Origin: an uncultured Bacteroidales bacterium
Lineage (GTDB): Bacteria; Bacteroidota; Bacteroidia; Bacteroidales; Muribaculaceae
Direction of reading: 5' to 3'
Assembly (NCBI GenBank): GCA_900547755.1
Contig: URIC01000051.1
Location: 1 to 13,155 of the forward strand
DNA: 13,155 bases
Shown: in pieces, positions 1 through 7,085 of the stretch
Position numbering within the stretch: the stretch's first letter is position 1
Layout: each line of letters opens with the position of its first letter
Translations under genes and position numbers: made by a program
Notes under the pieces: generated by a model
The model's input: the letters and a program-made list of their open reading frames with translations, nothing else
Told to the model about the DNA's origin: nothing
Database searches by the model: none

Positions 1-34
1 AGACGGGACAGCGCCAGCTGCCCCGTCTTTTTTT
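1..34 (+). terminator. Rho-independent terminator of an upstream gene outside the window
   Basis: AGACGGG (1-7) pairs with CCCGTCT (22-28). Inside it CAGC (9-12) pairs with GCTG (17-20) around a GCCA loop, with one A/C mismatch between the two stems. A run of seven T (28-34) follows at once. The T-run lies on the right, so it ends rightward transcription from a gene to the left of the window. Confidence 0.8.
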
Positions 35-131
35 GTATATACACGTCTCTATCGCTTTAGTACCTCGCGGGTATACAAAGTAAATTGACCCGTAGTTTTT
101 TTCAGGAATGAAGGAAGAATTTAATTTGGCG

Positions 132-135
132 TATG
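132..135. repeat. Possible 4-bp target-site duplication, left copy (TATG)
   Basis: TATG immediately left of the left inverted repeat matches TATG at 1552-1555 immediately right of the right one. Four bases can match by chance, and I cannot confirm the duplication length of this IS group from sequence alone. Confidence 0.5.
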
Positions 136-155
136 GTAAAAAAGCTGTGTTTACG
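136..155 (+). repeat. Left terminal inverted repeat of the IS
   Basis: GTAAAAAAGCTGTGTTTACG reads the same as the reverse complement of 1532-1551 except for G instead of C at position 144. It includes the transposase stop codon (TAA on the minus strand, 151-153). Confidence 0.88.
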
Positions 156-1143
156 CATAGAGAATGCATAGGCGAAAGATGGAAAATTTCTTATCCGTGA
201 CTCCATGTAGCTTAGCTCTGAAAGCCTTGATTTTGGAGTTGATTGACTCTGCGGAAGCGTTTGTTGAGAGGTTGTCAAAATAGTTCAGGATTTCCTCATG
301 ATGTTCATATACAGTAGCGGCTATGGTGTTGAATGAACGGAATCCGGCTTCTGCGACCTTGTTATACCAACGTGCCGGATTCAGTCTGGCAGCGCTTTTG
401 ATTGAGCGTTTGTTGAAGATTGCCCTCAGGTTCCGGGAAAGACCGTATGCCGCTTTCCGGTCGGGATACAGCGCGAACATCATCTCTGCCCTCTGCCGCT
501 GTCGAGGGGCCCATTTCTCCGGGGATTTGAACAGGGCGTACCGCCCTCTGGCTAAGAGTTCTTTGAGCGTGTCACCGTTTTCATGACGCTTCGGGACATA
601 AATGAGACCGCTGAGTCTGGCCTGTTCCCGGGCCTCTGTGTCTGCATCGATGGCCTCCCACCGGTGCTTGATGCGTATCTCCTGAACAGCTTTCAGTGCC
701 AGATTCTGGACATGGAACCGGTCAATGACACGGGAAGCCCTTGGAAATGCGTACCGGCAGATTCTGCGCATGCTGTCTGAGAGATTCAGTGTTATTTCGG
801 TCACACTGTTACGTAGCACGGAAGGTATCTGTCTGAGGGCACGGAGTACCGTGTCGCTGTCCGTGGTCGCCACAATGGCCACAAGCAAATGTTCCCGACC
901 GTGGGCATCCTTGTTGGTCACGATTGTTTAGAGTTCGCCGTTGCTGAGCGAGGTCTCGTCAATGCTCAGATGTGGCCCGATATTCTGCGGGAACACCCGC
1001 CGTTGCTCGGCGTGAAGCTCCTCCGCCGTATCTTTCCACTGCCAGTAACCGCTCAGATGACGCTTGTACTGACGCTCGAACAAATCTCCGTCTATGTCGA
1101 AAAACCACTCAAGAGAGCGGCCCGTAATCGGGTATCTGTCCAA
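151..1143 (-). pseudogene. ISAon1-like DDE transposase (ORF2), interrupted by an in-frame stop
   Basis: One reading frame from a TTG start (1143) to TAA (153-151) would give about 330 residues, but TAA at 930-928 cuts it after codon 71. Upstream of the stop lies the first catalytic Asp (SIDETSLSNGEL); downstream the frame resumes with TIVTNKDAHGR, the RIKHRWEAI region and the catalytic Glu (STNASAES), ending FRLCILYA. Family members, as I recall them, read NGELYT here, so the stop replaces a Tyr codon by a single base change (TAT or TAC to TAA). The second catalytic Asp usually follows an EITL/EVTL strand. Here the sequence is EITLNLSDSM with Asn (AAT, 786-784), possibly a second lesion. Translation restarting at GTG 921 would lack the first catalytic Asp. 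I read it as a recently inactivated transposase. Confidence 0.85.
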
Positions 1144-1492
1144 GCATACCTTTTAAAAAAGCCGCGAACTTTTTCGAGAAGCGAGTGCCTTCTGCTACTA
1201 GAACCCACCGGCGGCTTACGCTCCTGCCGGTCTCGGTATCAAGCCACCGCCGACGCTTGATGTGGAACGACATCTTGCGTCCCCTGACCGGATAATCCCT
1301 GACAACACTCTCTTCATAGAATCCGTTGGGTCGGAGTTGCCCCACATCATAACCTTCGACTCCATCATCACGCTCTTCAAGCGTGACGTCAAGCGTTTCT
1401 TTCGTTTTCTCTACCTTGACCACATCAAAGTATTCTACCATCTCTTCCGGCAGGAGGCATTCCGCCAGCTCTATATAAGGATTCTTTTCCAT
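1109..1492 (-). CDS. ISAon1-like transposase N-terminal region protein (ORF1)
   Basis: A 127-residue protein starting MEKNPYIELAECLLPEEMVE, matching in size and style the separate N-terminal ORF of ISAon1-type elements. It is rich in basic residues (GRKMSFHIKRRRW at about 72-84) and probably contributes DNA binding to the terminal repeats; that role is inferred from the family layout. It ends at TGA 1111-1109 and overlaps ORF2 by 35 bases in a different frame. ORF2 lies in the +1 frame relative to ORF1, so the full transposase needs either separate initiation of ORF2 or a frameshift in the overlap. ORF1 shows no lesion. The start is the first ATG after the candidate promoter, with a short leader. 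Confidence 0.8.
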   Translation of the reverse strand: MEKNPYIELAECLLPEEMVEYFDVVKVEKTKETLDVTLEERDDGVEGYDVGQLRPNGFYEESVVRDYPVRGRKMSFHIKRRRWLDTETGRSVSRRWVLVAEGTRFSKKFAAFLKGMLGQIPDYGPLS

Positions 1493-1511
1493 CGCAGTCT
1501 GTTTTTGGCTG

Positions 1512-1541
1512 CAAAGGTATAATTTTTATTCCGTAAACACA
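1512..1541 (-). promoter_or_regulatory. Candidate Bacteroidota-type promoter driving the IS transposase
   Basis: On the minus strand a perfect TAnnTTTG box (TACCTTTG, 1519-1512) lies about 20 bases before the ORF1 start codon. Eighteen bases further upstream is TGTG (1541-1538), a 3/4 match to the TTTG -33 element, lying inside the right inverted repeat. The -7 box is well matched; the -33 element is weak. Confidence 0.55.
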
Positions 1542-1551
1542 GGTTTTTTAC
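1532..1551 (-). repeat. Right terminal inverted repeat of the IS
   Basis: Read on the minus strand this is GTAAAAAACCTGTGTTTACG, 19 of 20 identical to the left end. It lies directly upstream of the IS promoter and may supply its -33 region. Confidence 0.88.
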
Positions 1552-1555
1552 TATG
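1552..1555. repeat. Possible 4-bp target-site duplication, right copy (TATG)
   Basis: Direct repeat of 132-135, abutting the right inverted repeat. Removing the IS and one copy would join the sequences ending at 135 and starting at 1556. Confidence 0.5.
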
Positions 1556-1842
1556 TGCCTTTAATTTTGCTATAATGGTTCTGCTATTCTATTTAAGGTA
1601 GGACGTTATGGTTCTTCGGAATGTCATTGTAATGGTTGTATAGTGTGTTGTTTTTGAGTGAATGTAATTCGGCCTATCTGTCTTTATTTATAATCTGGCC
1701 ATTGATAACTGTTAAGCTCGTTAAATGTTACTGTCAGATAGTGTTTTTCCAGGCGGACAAATAAATGAGTCTCACTTCGGTAAAGAAGTAAGCCCTTTAA
1801 ACTTATCGGCATTTTTTATCCGTTTTTCTGATGTGCGAAAAT
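1556..1842. other. Intergenic stretch with no recognisable gene
   Basis: AT-rich DNA between the IS and the terminator of the leftward operon. I find no ORF of useful length, no tRNA and no convincing promoter with both elements. A TAnnTTTG match (TAATTTTG, 1562-1569) lacks a clear TTTG at proper distance. A 7-bp inverted repeat (CTATCTG near 1674, CAGATAG near 1736) has a loop of over 50 bases and is not persuasive. Confidence 0.6.
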
Positions 1843-1879
1843 AAGGCGGTGGTATAGGAATTTCCTATACCACCGCCTT
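1843..1879 (-). terminator. Strong hairpin terminator of the leftward T9SS-cargo operon
   Basis: An 18-bp arm (1843-1860, beginning AAGGCGGTGGTATAGG) is perfectly complementary to 1862-1879; only position 1861 separates the arms, so the real loop is the AT-rich middle. It begins about 20 bases beyond the stop codon of the Omp28-like gene. Read leftward, the stem ends in CCGCCTT followed by ATTTT, a short U-tract, which fits factor-independent termination of that gene. The right-hand side has no T-run, so termination should be mainly leftward. Confidence 0.85.
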
Positions 1880-1898
1880 GGAGACAGTAATGTATGTA

Positions 1899-3677
1899 TT
1901 ATCTGATGATTGTTTTTTGGGCTTTGCCTGACTGCAGGCGGACGTAGATGCCCGGCTGGAGATTGTCTTTGTTTACTCTTGTTCCGGATACGGTGTAGTA
2001 TTCCGGTTCAGTTATCTCTCCATGCCAGACCGAGTCGATGGCTGTGCCTGTAATCTCGGAGAATAAGATGCGGTTTGCGTTTTGTATTTCGCAGTCCGTA
2101 GGGTCATTCTCGTTGTAGTTGGCTATAAATGCCACTATGCTGAGGTTGTCGCGGTTCCATATATTCTTTAGTGCAAATTCACACTCGTAAGTGTAATCGT
2201 CGCCGTTAAAGACGATAGGGTCACCCCAGGTGCTGTTTACGGCGCGGTTTACGTGTTGATGGACGTAGCCAGTACCGCCGTTGGCCTGGGATTTGGCTGC
2301 GATGTCGTCCTCGATCAGGAAGACGGTTAGAGTGGGGTTATCGCAAAGTTCCGGCATCGACTTGGAGCCGTTGACCTTGACATGGATTTTGTCGGGTTCC
2401 ACAGCGTCGTATTCGGCGGTAATGTTGACTGACACAAAAGCGGGTTCGTCGATGTGGTTGCGCCAAATCATTTCCATTTCGGATTGTGTGGCCGGATTGA
2501 AGATAGGAGACTCTTTTTCATAAACCTTGCGGTCGGCCATCATGGCCGGAGCGAAGGTGGAACCGCCTTGATTGAACAGCCACAGGTATTTCGAGTCAAA
2601 TGGAGTAGTGAGGAAGTCCGTGTAGTAACCTACGTGGTGGCATACAGCGAGTACATTGTCCTTGAACTCTTCTTTGGCAAGAGCATCGTGCATATATCCT
2701 GCCACGCGCGGGCAATTGGGACATTTCTCAGTAGTGAACTCCTCTACGAGTATTCGGCGTGTGTAGTCGTGCTGCACAATCAGGAAGGAGCAATCCAGAG
2801 AGTTGTCGGTCATGTCCTCGTCATTGCCTTCTGTCAGGTTATCGATCAGAACAGTGGCCTTACCTTCGCCTGTACCGACTTCTGTGATTCCGAGGGGGAG
2901 AGTGACATTGAAGTCGTATGTAGTGTTGTAGGGAATGTCGCAGTCTACATGAGAAGTCGCCGCACGGTTGCCTCCGACGATAACCGACACATCAAAGCCT
3001 GTGACGGTATGTGTGGCCAGGTTTTTTACAAGGCCGTCAATTTCCAGAGTGCCACGGTCTATTATATAGACATCCGGGGTCTCGATGCGCATTAACTGGA
3101 GATTTACTTTGGGCAGGTTGTCACCCTGAATAAAGCCTTCGATAGAGAGACATCCCTGGTCAGAGCGGTTTTCCCAGTCGGAATTGCCGAATTTCACATA
3201 GAAAGCATTGTTGCAGGGGGTGGAGACAGCGGCTATGCCGAATGCGGATTTCTTCTGGTGGTAAGTGTATCCCAGATAGAGCCCTGTGGTGTTTTTACCG
3301 TCAAACTTGTACGGGGTGTCGAACTTGAACGTGTTCCATCCTTTGACAATCTTAGGGTCGGAGGATGCGGTTATAGTCTGTTCTGTCAGGTTCTCGCCGT
3401 CAAGGGAGGTACGCACCCATACTGTGAGGGACTCGATGTTCAGACGGGAAGCGAGTGCGGCACGCATGCCGGTGAGCTCGTTGCCTGTCAGGGTATTGAC
3501 GGTGCCGGCCGGAATGAATATTGCAGCAGAGACATCGGCGTCCGCTTCGGCGAAGGATATGTCGCCCTTGCTCGGTATCTCGCCGTTGCAATATCCGAGA
3601 GTCATGTCGGATATCTGGGCATACCCGGTCCCGAAGAGGACCAGGCATGCTATTAAGGATAGAATGGAGCGTTTCAT
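1899..3677 (-). CDS. Omp28-related secreted protein with thioredoxin-like CPNC motif and T9SS-type C-terminal tail
   Basis: A 592-residue exported protein. Residues 1-20 are a signal peptide (MKRSILSLIACLVLFGTGYA, then Q). Residues about 21-300 are beta-rich and lack an obvious family. From about residue 305 the protein resembles the Omp28-related family: ILVEEFTTEKCPNCPRVAG has a thioredoxin-type C-P-N-C (Cys319, Cys322), and STFAPAMMADR supplies a Pro at 377 placed like the thioredoxin cis-proline. The last 45 or so residues (YYTVSGTRV, LQPGIYVRLQSG, ending KTIIR) have the form of a type A T9SS sorting domain, suggesting outer-membrane export and surface attachment. The ATG overlaps the stop of the upstream gene (ATGA), so the two are almost certainly co-transcribed and translationally coupled. 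A hairpin terminator follows. Whether the CPNC pair is redox-active or structural is unknown; other Cys residues occur throughout. Confidence 0.85.
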   Translation of the reverse strand: MKRSILSLIACLVLFGTGYAQISDMTLGYCNGEIPSKGDISFAEADADVSAAIFIPAGTVNTLTGNELTGMRAALASRLNIESLTVWVRTSLDGENLTEQTITASSDPKIVKGWNTFKFDTPYKFDGKNTTGLYLGYTYHQKKSAFGIAAVSTPCNNAFYVKFGNSDWENRSDQGCLSIEGFIQGDNLPKVNLQLMRIETPDVYIIDRGTLEIDGLVKNLATHTVTGFDVSVIVGGNRAATSHVDCDIPYNTTYDFNVTLPLGITEVGTGEGKATVLIDNLTEGNDEDMTDNSLDCSFLIVQHDYTRRILVEEFTTEKCPNCPRVAGYMHDALAKEEFKDNVLAVCHHVGYYTDFLTTPFDSKYLWLFNQGGSTFAPAMMADRKVYEKESPIFNPATQSEMEMIWRNHIDEPAFVSVNITAEYDAVEPDKIHVKVNGSKSMPELCDNPTLTVFLIEDDIAAKSQANGGTGYVHQHVNRAVNSTWGDPIVFNGDDYTYECEFALKNIWNRDNLSIVAFIANYNENDPTDCEIQNANRILFSEITGTAIDSVWHGEITEPEYYTVSGTRVNKDNLQPGIYVRLQSGKAQKTIIR

Positions 3678-6600
3678 TTGTCGATAATCATTTTGGTTGT
3701 CTTGGTTGAGCCGTCGCTATATGTCACCGTCACGATGTTGACACCGGACCTGGGCTGTGACAGGCGGATACCGTTTACATTGTAGATGGCGGTAGAAACC
3801 ACGTCTTTATCGGAGCCGATGAAGTCTACGGCAAGTTCGCCGCTGATTTCATCCCACTTCTTATTTGTGTAGACGAAGATGTCATCCACTTTGAGCACGT
3901 ACTGGCTGTCGCAGTCGTGGTGACGGAAACATACGGATACCTGCTTGCCTGCATAGTCCTTGAGGTCAAGAACGTGTTCCTGCCATACATCCGCTGACTC
4001 TTCGGGCAGAGTCTCAGAGAATACCGATGTCAGGTCGTTCAGCTTGCCGGGGTCCTGGATTTCCTCCGGAGCAGCGATATAGACACTGTAGTGTTCGGCA
4101 TATCGCTCGTGGTGGTGAGATGCGGCATACCAGCGGAGCTTGGCGCCGTCGGCGGGGATTGTAATAGCGGGGGAGAACAGCCAGTTGTCAGGCTGGATAC
4201 CGCCCTGGTCGTAAGTGTAAGAGGGAGAGCCGAAGCAGTTTTTGCCGGAGTGGCACCATTCGGGATATTCTCCCCAGAGGTTGTAACCGAGGTTCCAGCA
4301 GTCGCCGTCGCGGTCTGCGTCGTAGAAGCTCCAGCCGTTGGCTGAATCCTCGACATCGCCCATCAGCAGGATGCCTTCGCCGGAAAGTGTGGAGCCGGTG
4401 CAGTGGATTACGAGGTCACCGGCATTGGTCTTGAACGTAACGTCGCCTTCGAAAGTGCCTTCTTCGCCGGGATAGAACCAGACACCGAGGTCTGTGGTCT
4501 GGTTGAACTGTACGGTTACCTTATCTTTGGGTATCACGCCGTAGAAAGGAGCGTCGGATGTCACATCTGTTATTTCCAGGGGAGAGCTACCGGTGTTCTT
4601 GACAGTCAGTGCGGCTGTAGAGTAACGTTCCTGACCTACGTAGATGGGCTCGAAGTCAAAGTTTTCCTTATCAGCCTCCATATCATGCTCGTTGAAGTCT
4701 TTCAGACGCAGACGTATGTCGGAAACCTCGTAGCGGTCTTTGGAGTTGATTTCGCCGTCACCGTTTTTATAGAAGCCAAAACGTATTTTGTGGTCACCAG
4801 GGATGCACATCATGTTCGAGGCCCAGTATTCGTCAAGGTCTTCGTGGTCGGCGGGAGTGTCTTCGCCGGGGAACGGATGTGTACCGGAGCTCATAGGGTG
4901 CGTGTATTCTATGTAGCCGTAGTCAACCCATCCGCCATACTGGTCTACAGTTCCATAAGTATGGCCGTCCCATTCCAGATAGGCCATCTTGCCCTCGGGC
5001 ACTGTGAAGTTGAACTCAAACCAGGAATTGGTGGCCTCTGTGTCGGCCTGACCGCTGGTTATGTTGTAAGCTACGCCGTTTTCAACAAGATAAGGGTAAT
5101 CGGGATTGGTGGCGTAAGAAGTGATAAGGTCCTTGCCTTCGGTAATGAGTGAGCCGTAGTCCGGCATCTTGATTACATTGGCGGCGAGGGTTGCCTTGAA
5201 CTCGCCGGCGCTCGTGGTCAGAGTGACGGTGGCTGTGTGTTCGCCGTCGGAATCGGTGTTGAATATTACGGGTATCTCCAGAGTGTCAAGCAGGTCGGCG
5301 TCGGAGGTGGGCACCGTAGCTACAAACTCGGAGTTGTCGCTGACGGCTTTGCTTACCGTGAGGGGATTGAGACCACGGTTGCGGAGTATGAGAGTGGCGT
5401 GGCCGCTTGCGGAAGCTCCATCCTCAAGGATAAAGTTGCCGAGATTGATTTCGGGAGTCTCTATTTCAGCCTTGTCTGCGGGAGCGGCGGTGTTGACGAG
5501 GTTCAGGTCGTAGACATAGAGACCGTTCTGTGCGTCACCGGTGTAGTAGTAACCGTCGTATTGGAACCGGATGGTGTGTTTGCCGGGGGCGAGTTCCAGC
5601 TCATCGGCTATGGAGCCGGTGCCTTGCTCTACCTTGTAGGCGGAAGCGGCGTCATCCACGAATACACCGCCGGCGTTCTGGTAAAACTGGCCCGTGTTGA
5701 CGCTCCGTCCATTCCATGAGAATTTGCCTATGTTGCCTTCGGGAACCTCGAAAGACACACTCAGAGAAGAATTGCCGTACTGACCGTTGACGGTGGAGCG
5801 TGCCGCCTGTATGTTTTCGGGCGTGAGAACCATCTCGAAGGGATACTCCAGGCTTGTCGAGAAAGTGTATTCTCCGGACTTGACAATAGCGGAATAGTCG
5901 GGAATCGGCTTGACGGCACCGGCGAGCAGTACCTGAATAGGTTCCGCATCAGCGGCGTCGCTGTCATATTCTATAGTGGCGAGGCCCTCATAGTCGCCTA
6001 CTTCCCGGGCCTTGAATGTGAATGTGTAGTCCTGAGAGGAAAGAGCGTCGATCGTACCGGTTTCAGGAGTCGCCGTGAAAGCGTCGGCATCGGCCTCCAT
6101 GTCGACGGCGAAGTCCGCCGCCGCGTTGCTGATGTTGAACACACTCATAGACACTGAAACGGGAGTGTCGGGGTAAGACTCGCCTAAGTCGAAAGTGTTG
6201 TTGAAAGCCAGCAGCTTGGGCTCTTCGCCGGGCAGGACGGCATAGAAGCGGCGATAGGCTGTCTGCATACCCAGAGCCATGGAACCGTCGTTGGTATAGT
6301 TCATGATGACGAAGTTCTGGTCGGAGGTGATGGTCTTCATGTCATCGCTGACATTAAACACCAGGTTGTCTTCCGGCACGAGTTTGCCATCTTCGGTTAC
6401 ATTGCCGGCCAGAAGTACGCAGGTGTAGTAGTCTCCGATGGTGCCGGCAACAGTTGCGGAGTTGAAATTGGAGGATGTGGGGATTGTAATGGTCTTGGCC
6501 TCTGCATCGTAGACACCTTCCACATCGTAGTCTACACCTTTGGACCAATCGGTGGACTGAGCCTCGAGGTTGAACATATTGCTGATAGTGGCTTTTGTGC

Positions 6601-6925
6601 CGTCCAGCGTTATTCCTATATTATAGGAAGCTATGGCGCCCCCGTCGTATTGGAAGCGGTAGTCTTTGTGGAAAGTCTGTCCGACGACAAAGTATTGCTG
6701 TTCTTCGGGCTGTCCGTCCACACGTGCCATATCGTTCACACGTACTCGCGACTTGGGAGCGGGTGCCGATGTCTCGGGGACCTGAAATTTTTCCAACGGG
6801 AGTTTGTAGTTCAGGTTCCATGGGTCGAAATTCTGAGGCAGCGGCAGTAGCTGTTCCTGAGGAGCCGACGCCGAAGCGGCTGCCATGCAGAAGAGACCGG
6901 AAAAGATTAGTAATGTCCTCTTCAT
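3674..6925 (-). CDS. Large modular surface protein: Ig-like domains, duplicated PDY module, cleaved-adhesin (choice-of-anchor J) domain, T9SS-like tail
   Basis: A 1083-residue exported protein. Residues 1-20 form a signal peptide (MKRTLLIFSGLFCMAAASAS). Residues about 25-235 are a beta-rich N-terminal region. Three Ig-like domains of the HYDIN/ASPM type (pattern like AALTVKNTGSSPLEI) lie at about 235-340, 483-585 and 747-847. Between them is a module beginning PDY at 342 and again at 588, each with xFxVPEGxxxxxWxG and an HxIRF strand, so about 246 residues are duplicated. Residues about 851-1020 match a cleaved-adhesin/choice-of-anchor-J domain (NGWSFYDADRDGDCWNLGY, then PDNWLFSPAITIP, then KVDDIFVYTN). 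The last 55 or so (IYNVNGIRLSQPRSGV, ending KMIIDK) resemble a T9SS sorting tail. Likely role: surface adhesion or glycan/protein binding (inference from domains). It is the first gene of a two-gene operon; no perfect TAnnTTTG box was seen upstream, only TACCTTGA near 6960. Confidence 0.85.
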   Translation of the reverse strand: MKRTLLIFSGLFCMAAASASAPQEQLLPLPQNFDPWNLNYKLPLEKFQVPETSAPAPKSRVRVNDMARVDGQPEEQQYFVVGQTFHKDYRFQYDGGAIASYNIGITLDGTKATISNMFNLEAQSTDWSKGVDYDVEGVYDAEAKTITIPTSSNFNSATVAGTIGDYYTCVLLAGNVTEDGKLVPEDNLVFNVSDDMKTITSDQNFVIMNYTNDGSMALGMQTAYRRFYAVLPGEEPKLLAFNNTFDLGESYPDTPVSVSMSVFNISNAAADFAVDMEADADAFTATPETGTIDALSSQDYTFTFKAREVGDYEGLATIEYDSDAADAEPIQVLLAGAVKPIPDYSAIVKSGEYTFSTSLEYPFEMVLTPENIQAARSTVNGQYGNSSLSVSFEVPEGNIGKFSWNGRSVNTGQFYQNAGGVFVDDAASAYKVEQGTGSIADELELAPGKHTIRFQYDGYYYTGDAQNGLYVYDLNLVNTAAPADKAEIETPEINLGNFILEDGASASGHATLILRNRGLNPLTVSKAVSDNSEFVATVPTSDADLLDTLEIPVIFNTDSDGEHTATVTLTTSAGEFKATLAANVIKMPDYGSLITEGKDLITSYATNPDYPYLVENGVAYNITSGQADTEATNSWFEFNFTVPEGKMAYLEWDGHTYGTVDQYGGWVDYGYIEYTHPMSSGTHPFPGEDTPADHEDLDEYWASNMMCIPGDHKIRFGFYKNGDGEINSKDRYEVSDIRLRLKDFNEHDMEADKENFDFEPIYVGQERYSTAALTVKNTGSSPLEITDVTSDAPFYGVIPKDKVTVQFNQTTDLGVWFYPGEEGTFEGDVTFKTNAGDLVIHCTGSTLSGEGILLMGDVEDSANGWSFYDADRDGDCWNLGYNLWGEYPEWCHSGKNCFGSPSYTYDQGGIQPDNWLFSPAITIPADGAKLRWYAASHHHERYAEHYSVYIAAPEEIQDPGKLNDLTSVFSETLPEESADVWQEHVLDLKDYAGKQVSVCFRHHDCDSQYVLKVDDIFVYTNKKWDEISGELAVDFIGSDKDVVSTAIYNVNGIRLSQPRSGVNIVTVTYSDGSTKTTKMIIDK
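4376..5902 (-). repeat. Internal protein-level duplication, two copies of a ~246-residue unit
   Basis: Copy 1 covers residues about 342-587 and copy 2 about 588-850 of the 1083-residue protein. Shared landmarks in order: PDY followed by I and G within a few residues, PYPF/DYPY-type aromatic-proline stretch, FEVPEG versus FTVPEG, FSWNG versus LEWDG, PGKHTIRF versus PGDHKIRF, then an Ig-like domain with LRNRGLNPLTV versus VKNTGSSPLEI. The copies have diverged strongly, so this is an old duplication visible in the protein and not as a DNA repeat. Confidence 0.7.
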
Positions 6926-7085
6926 GAATAATTAGTTTAGAAATTAATAAATTCAAGGTAGTGGCCAAGCGCGGCATTGCGTGATGAATGATTTGCCTAA
7001 GCCGATAGCAAATTTCACCACAAATGCCGTAATCGCCAAATTTTCGGCAATTTAATATGTAAATTGTAAATTCTGAATGGCAGTT

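Larger units (their letters stand above)
136..1551 (-). mobile_element. ISAon1-like insertion sequence, complete in length but probably inactive
   Basis: A 1416-bp element bounded by 20-bp inverted repeats differing at one base. It carries two leftward overlapping ORFs: an N-terminal region protein (1109-1492) and a DDE transposase ORF (151-1143). Phrases such as SIDETSLSNGEL, RIKHRWEAI, FNTI, NYFDN and STNASAES are, from memory, characteristic of the ISAon1 group of ISL3-like transposases common in Bacteroidota. TATG sits directly outside both ends (132-135 and 1552-1555) and may be the target duplication. An in-frame stop and a likely D-to-N change in the catalytic ORF argue that the copy can no longer move by itself. 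The stop codon of the transposase lies inside the left inverted repeat. Confidence is high that this is an IS, lower on the exact group name. Confidence 0.88.

Noticed and set aside
68..102. CGGGT/ACCCG inverted repeat followed by seven T, possible second terminator
   Set aside because: Only 5 bp of stem with a 15-base loop and three bases before the T-run; too weak next to the good terminator at 1-34.
889..1260. Plus-strand open frames across the IS
   Set aside because: They oppose transposase frames that match a known family; no independent support.
125..1562. 8-bp target duplication as is usual for ISL3-family elements
   Set aside because: The 8 bases flanking each end do not match as direct repeats; only TATG is shared.
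1674..1742. CTATCTG/CAGATAG inverted repeat, possible structured RNA
   Set aside because: Seven base pairs with a loop over 50 bases and no further supporting stems; expected by chance in AT-rich spacer DNA.
2454..3095. A 213-codon open frame on the plus strand opposite the Omp28-like gene
   Set aside because: Antisense to a supported gene, with no recognisable motif.
4403..5152. A 249-codon open frame on the plus strand opposite the large surface protein
   Set aside because: Antisense shadow of a gene with clear domain content; repeated Val/Gly-rich stretches are typical of such shadows.
6953..6960. TACCTTGA upstream of the 1083-residue protein as a -7 box
   Set aside because: Two mismatches to TAnnTTTG and no TTTG at proper distance; kept only as a remark in the gene entry.
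7018..7055. TGCCG/CGGCA repeat after the regulator gene as a terminator
   Set aside because: Five-base stem, 15-base loop, and no clear U-tract in the leftward direction.
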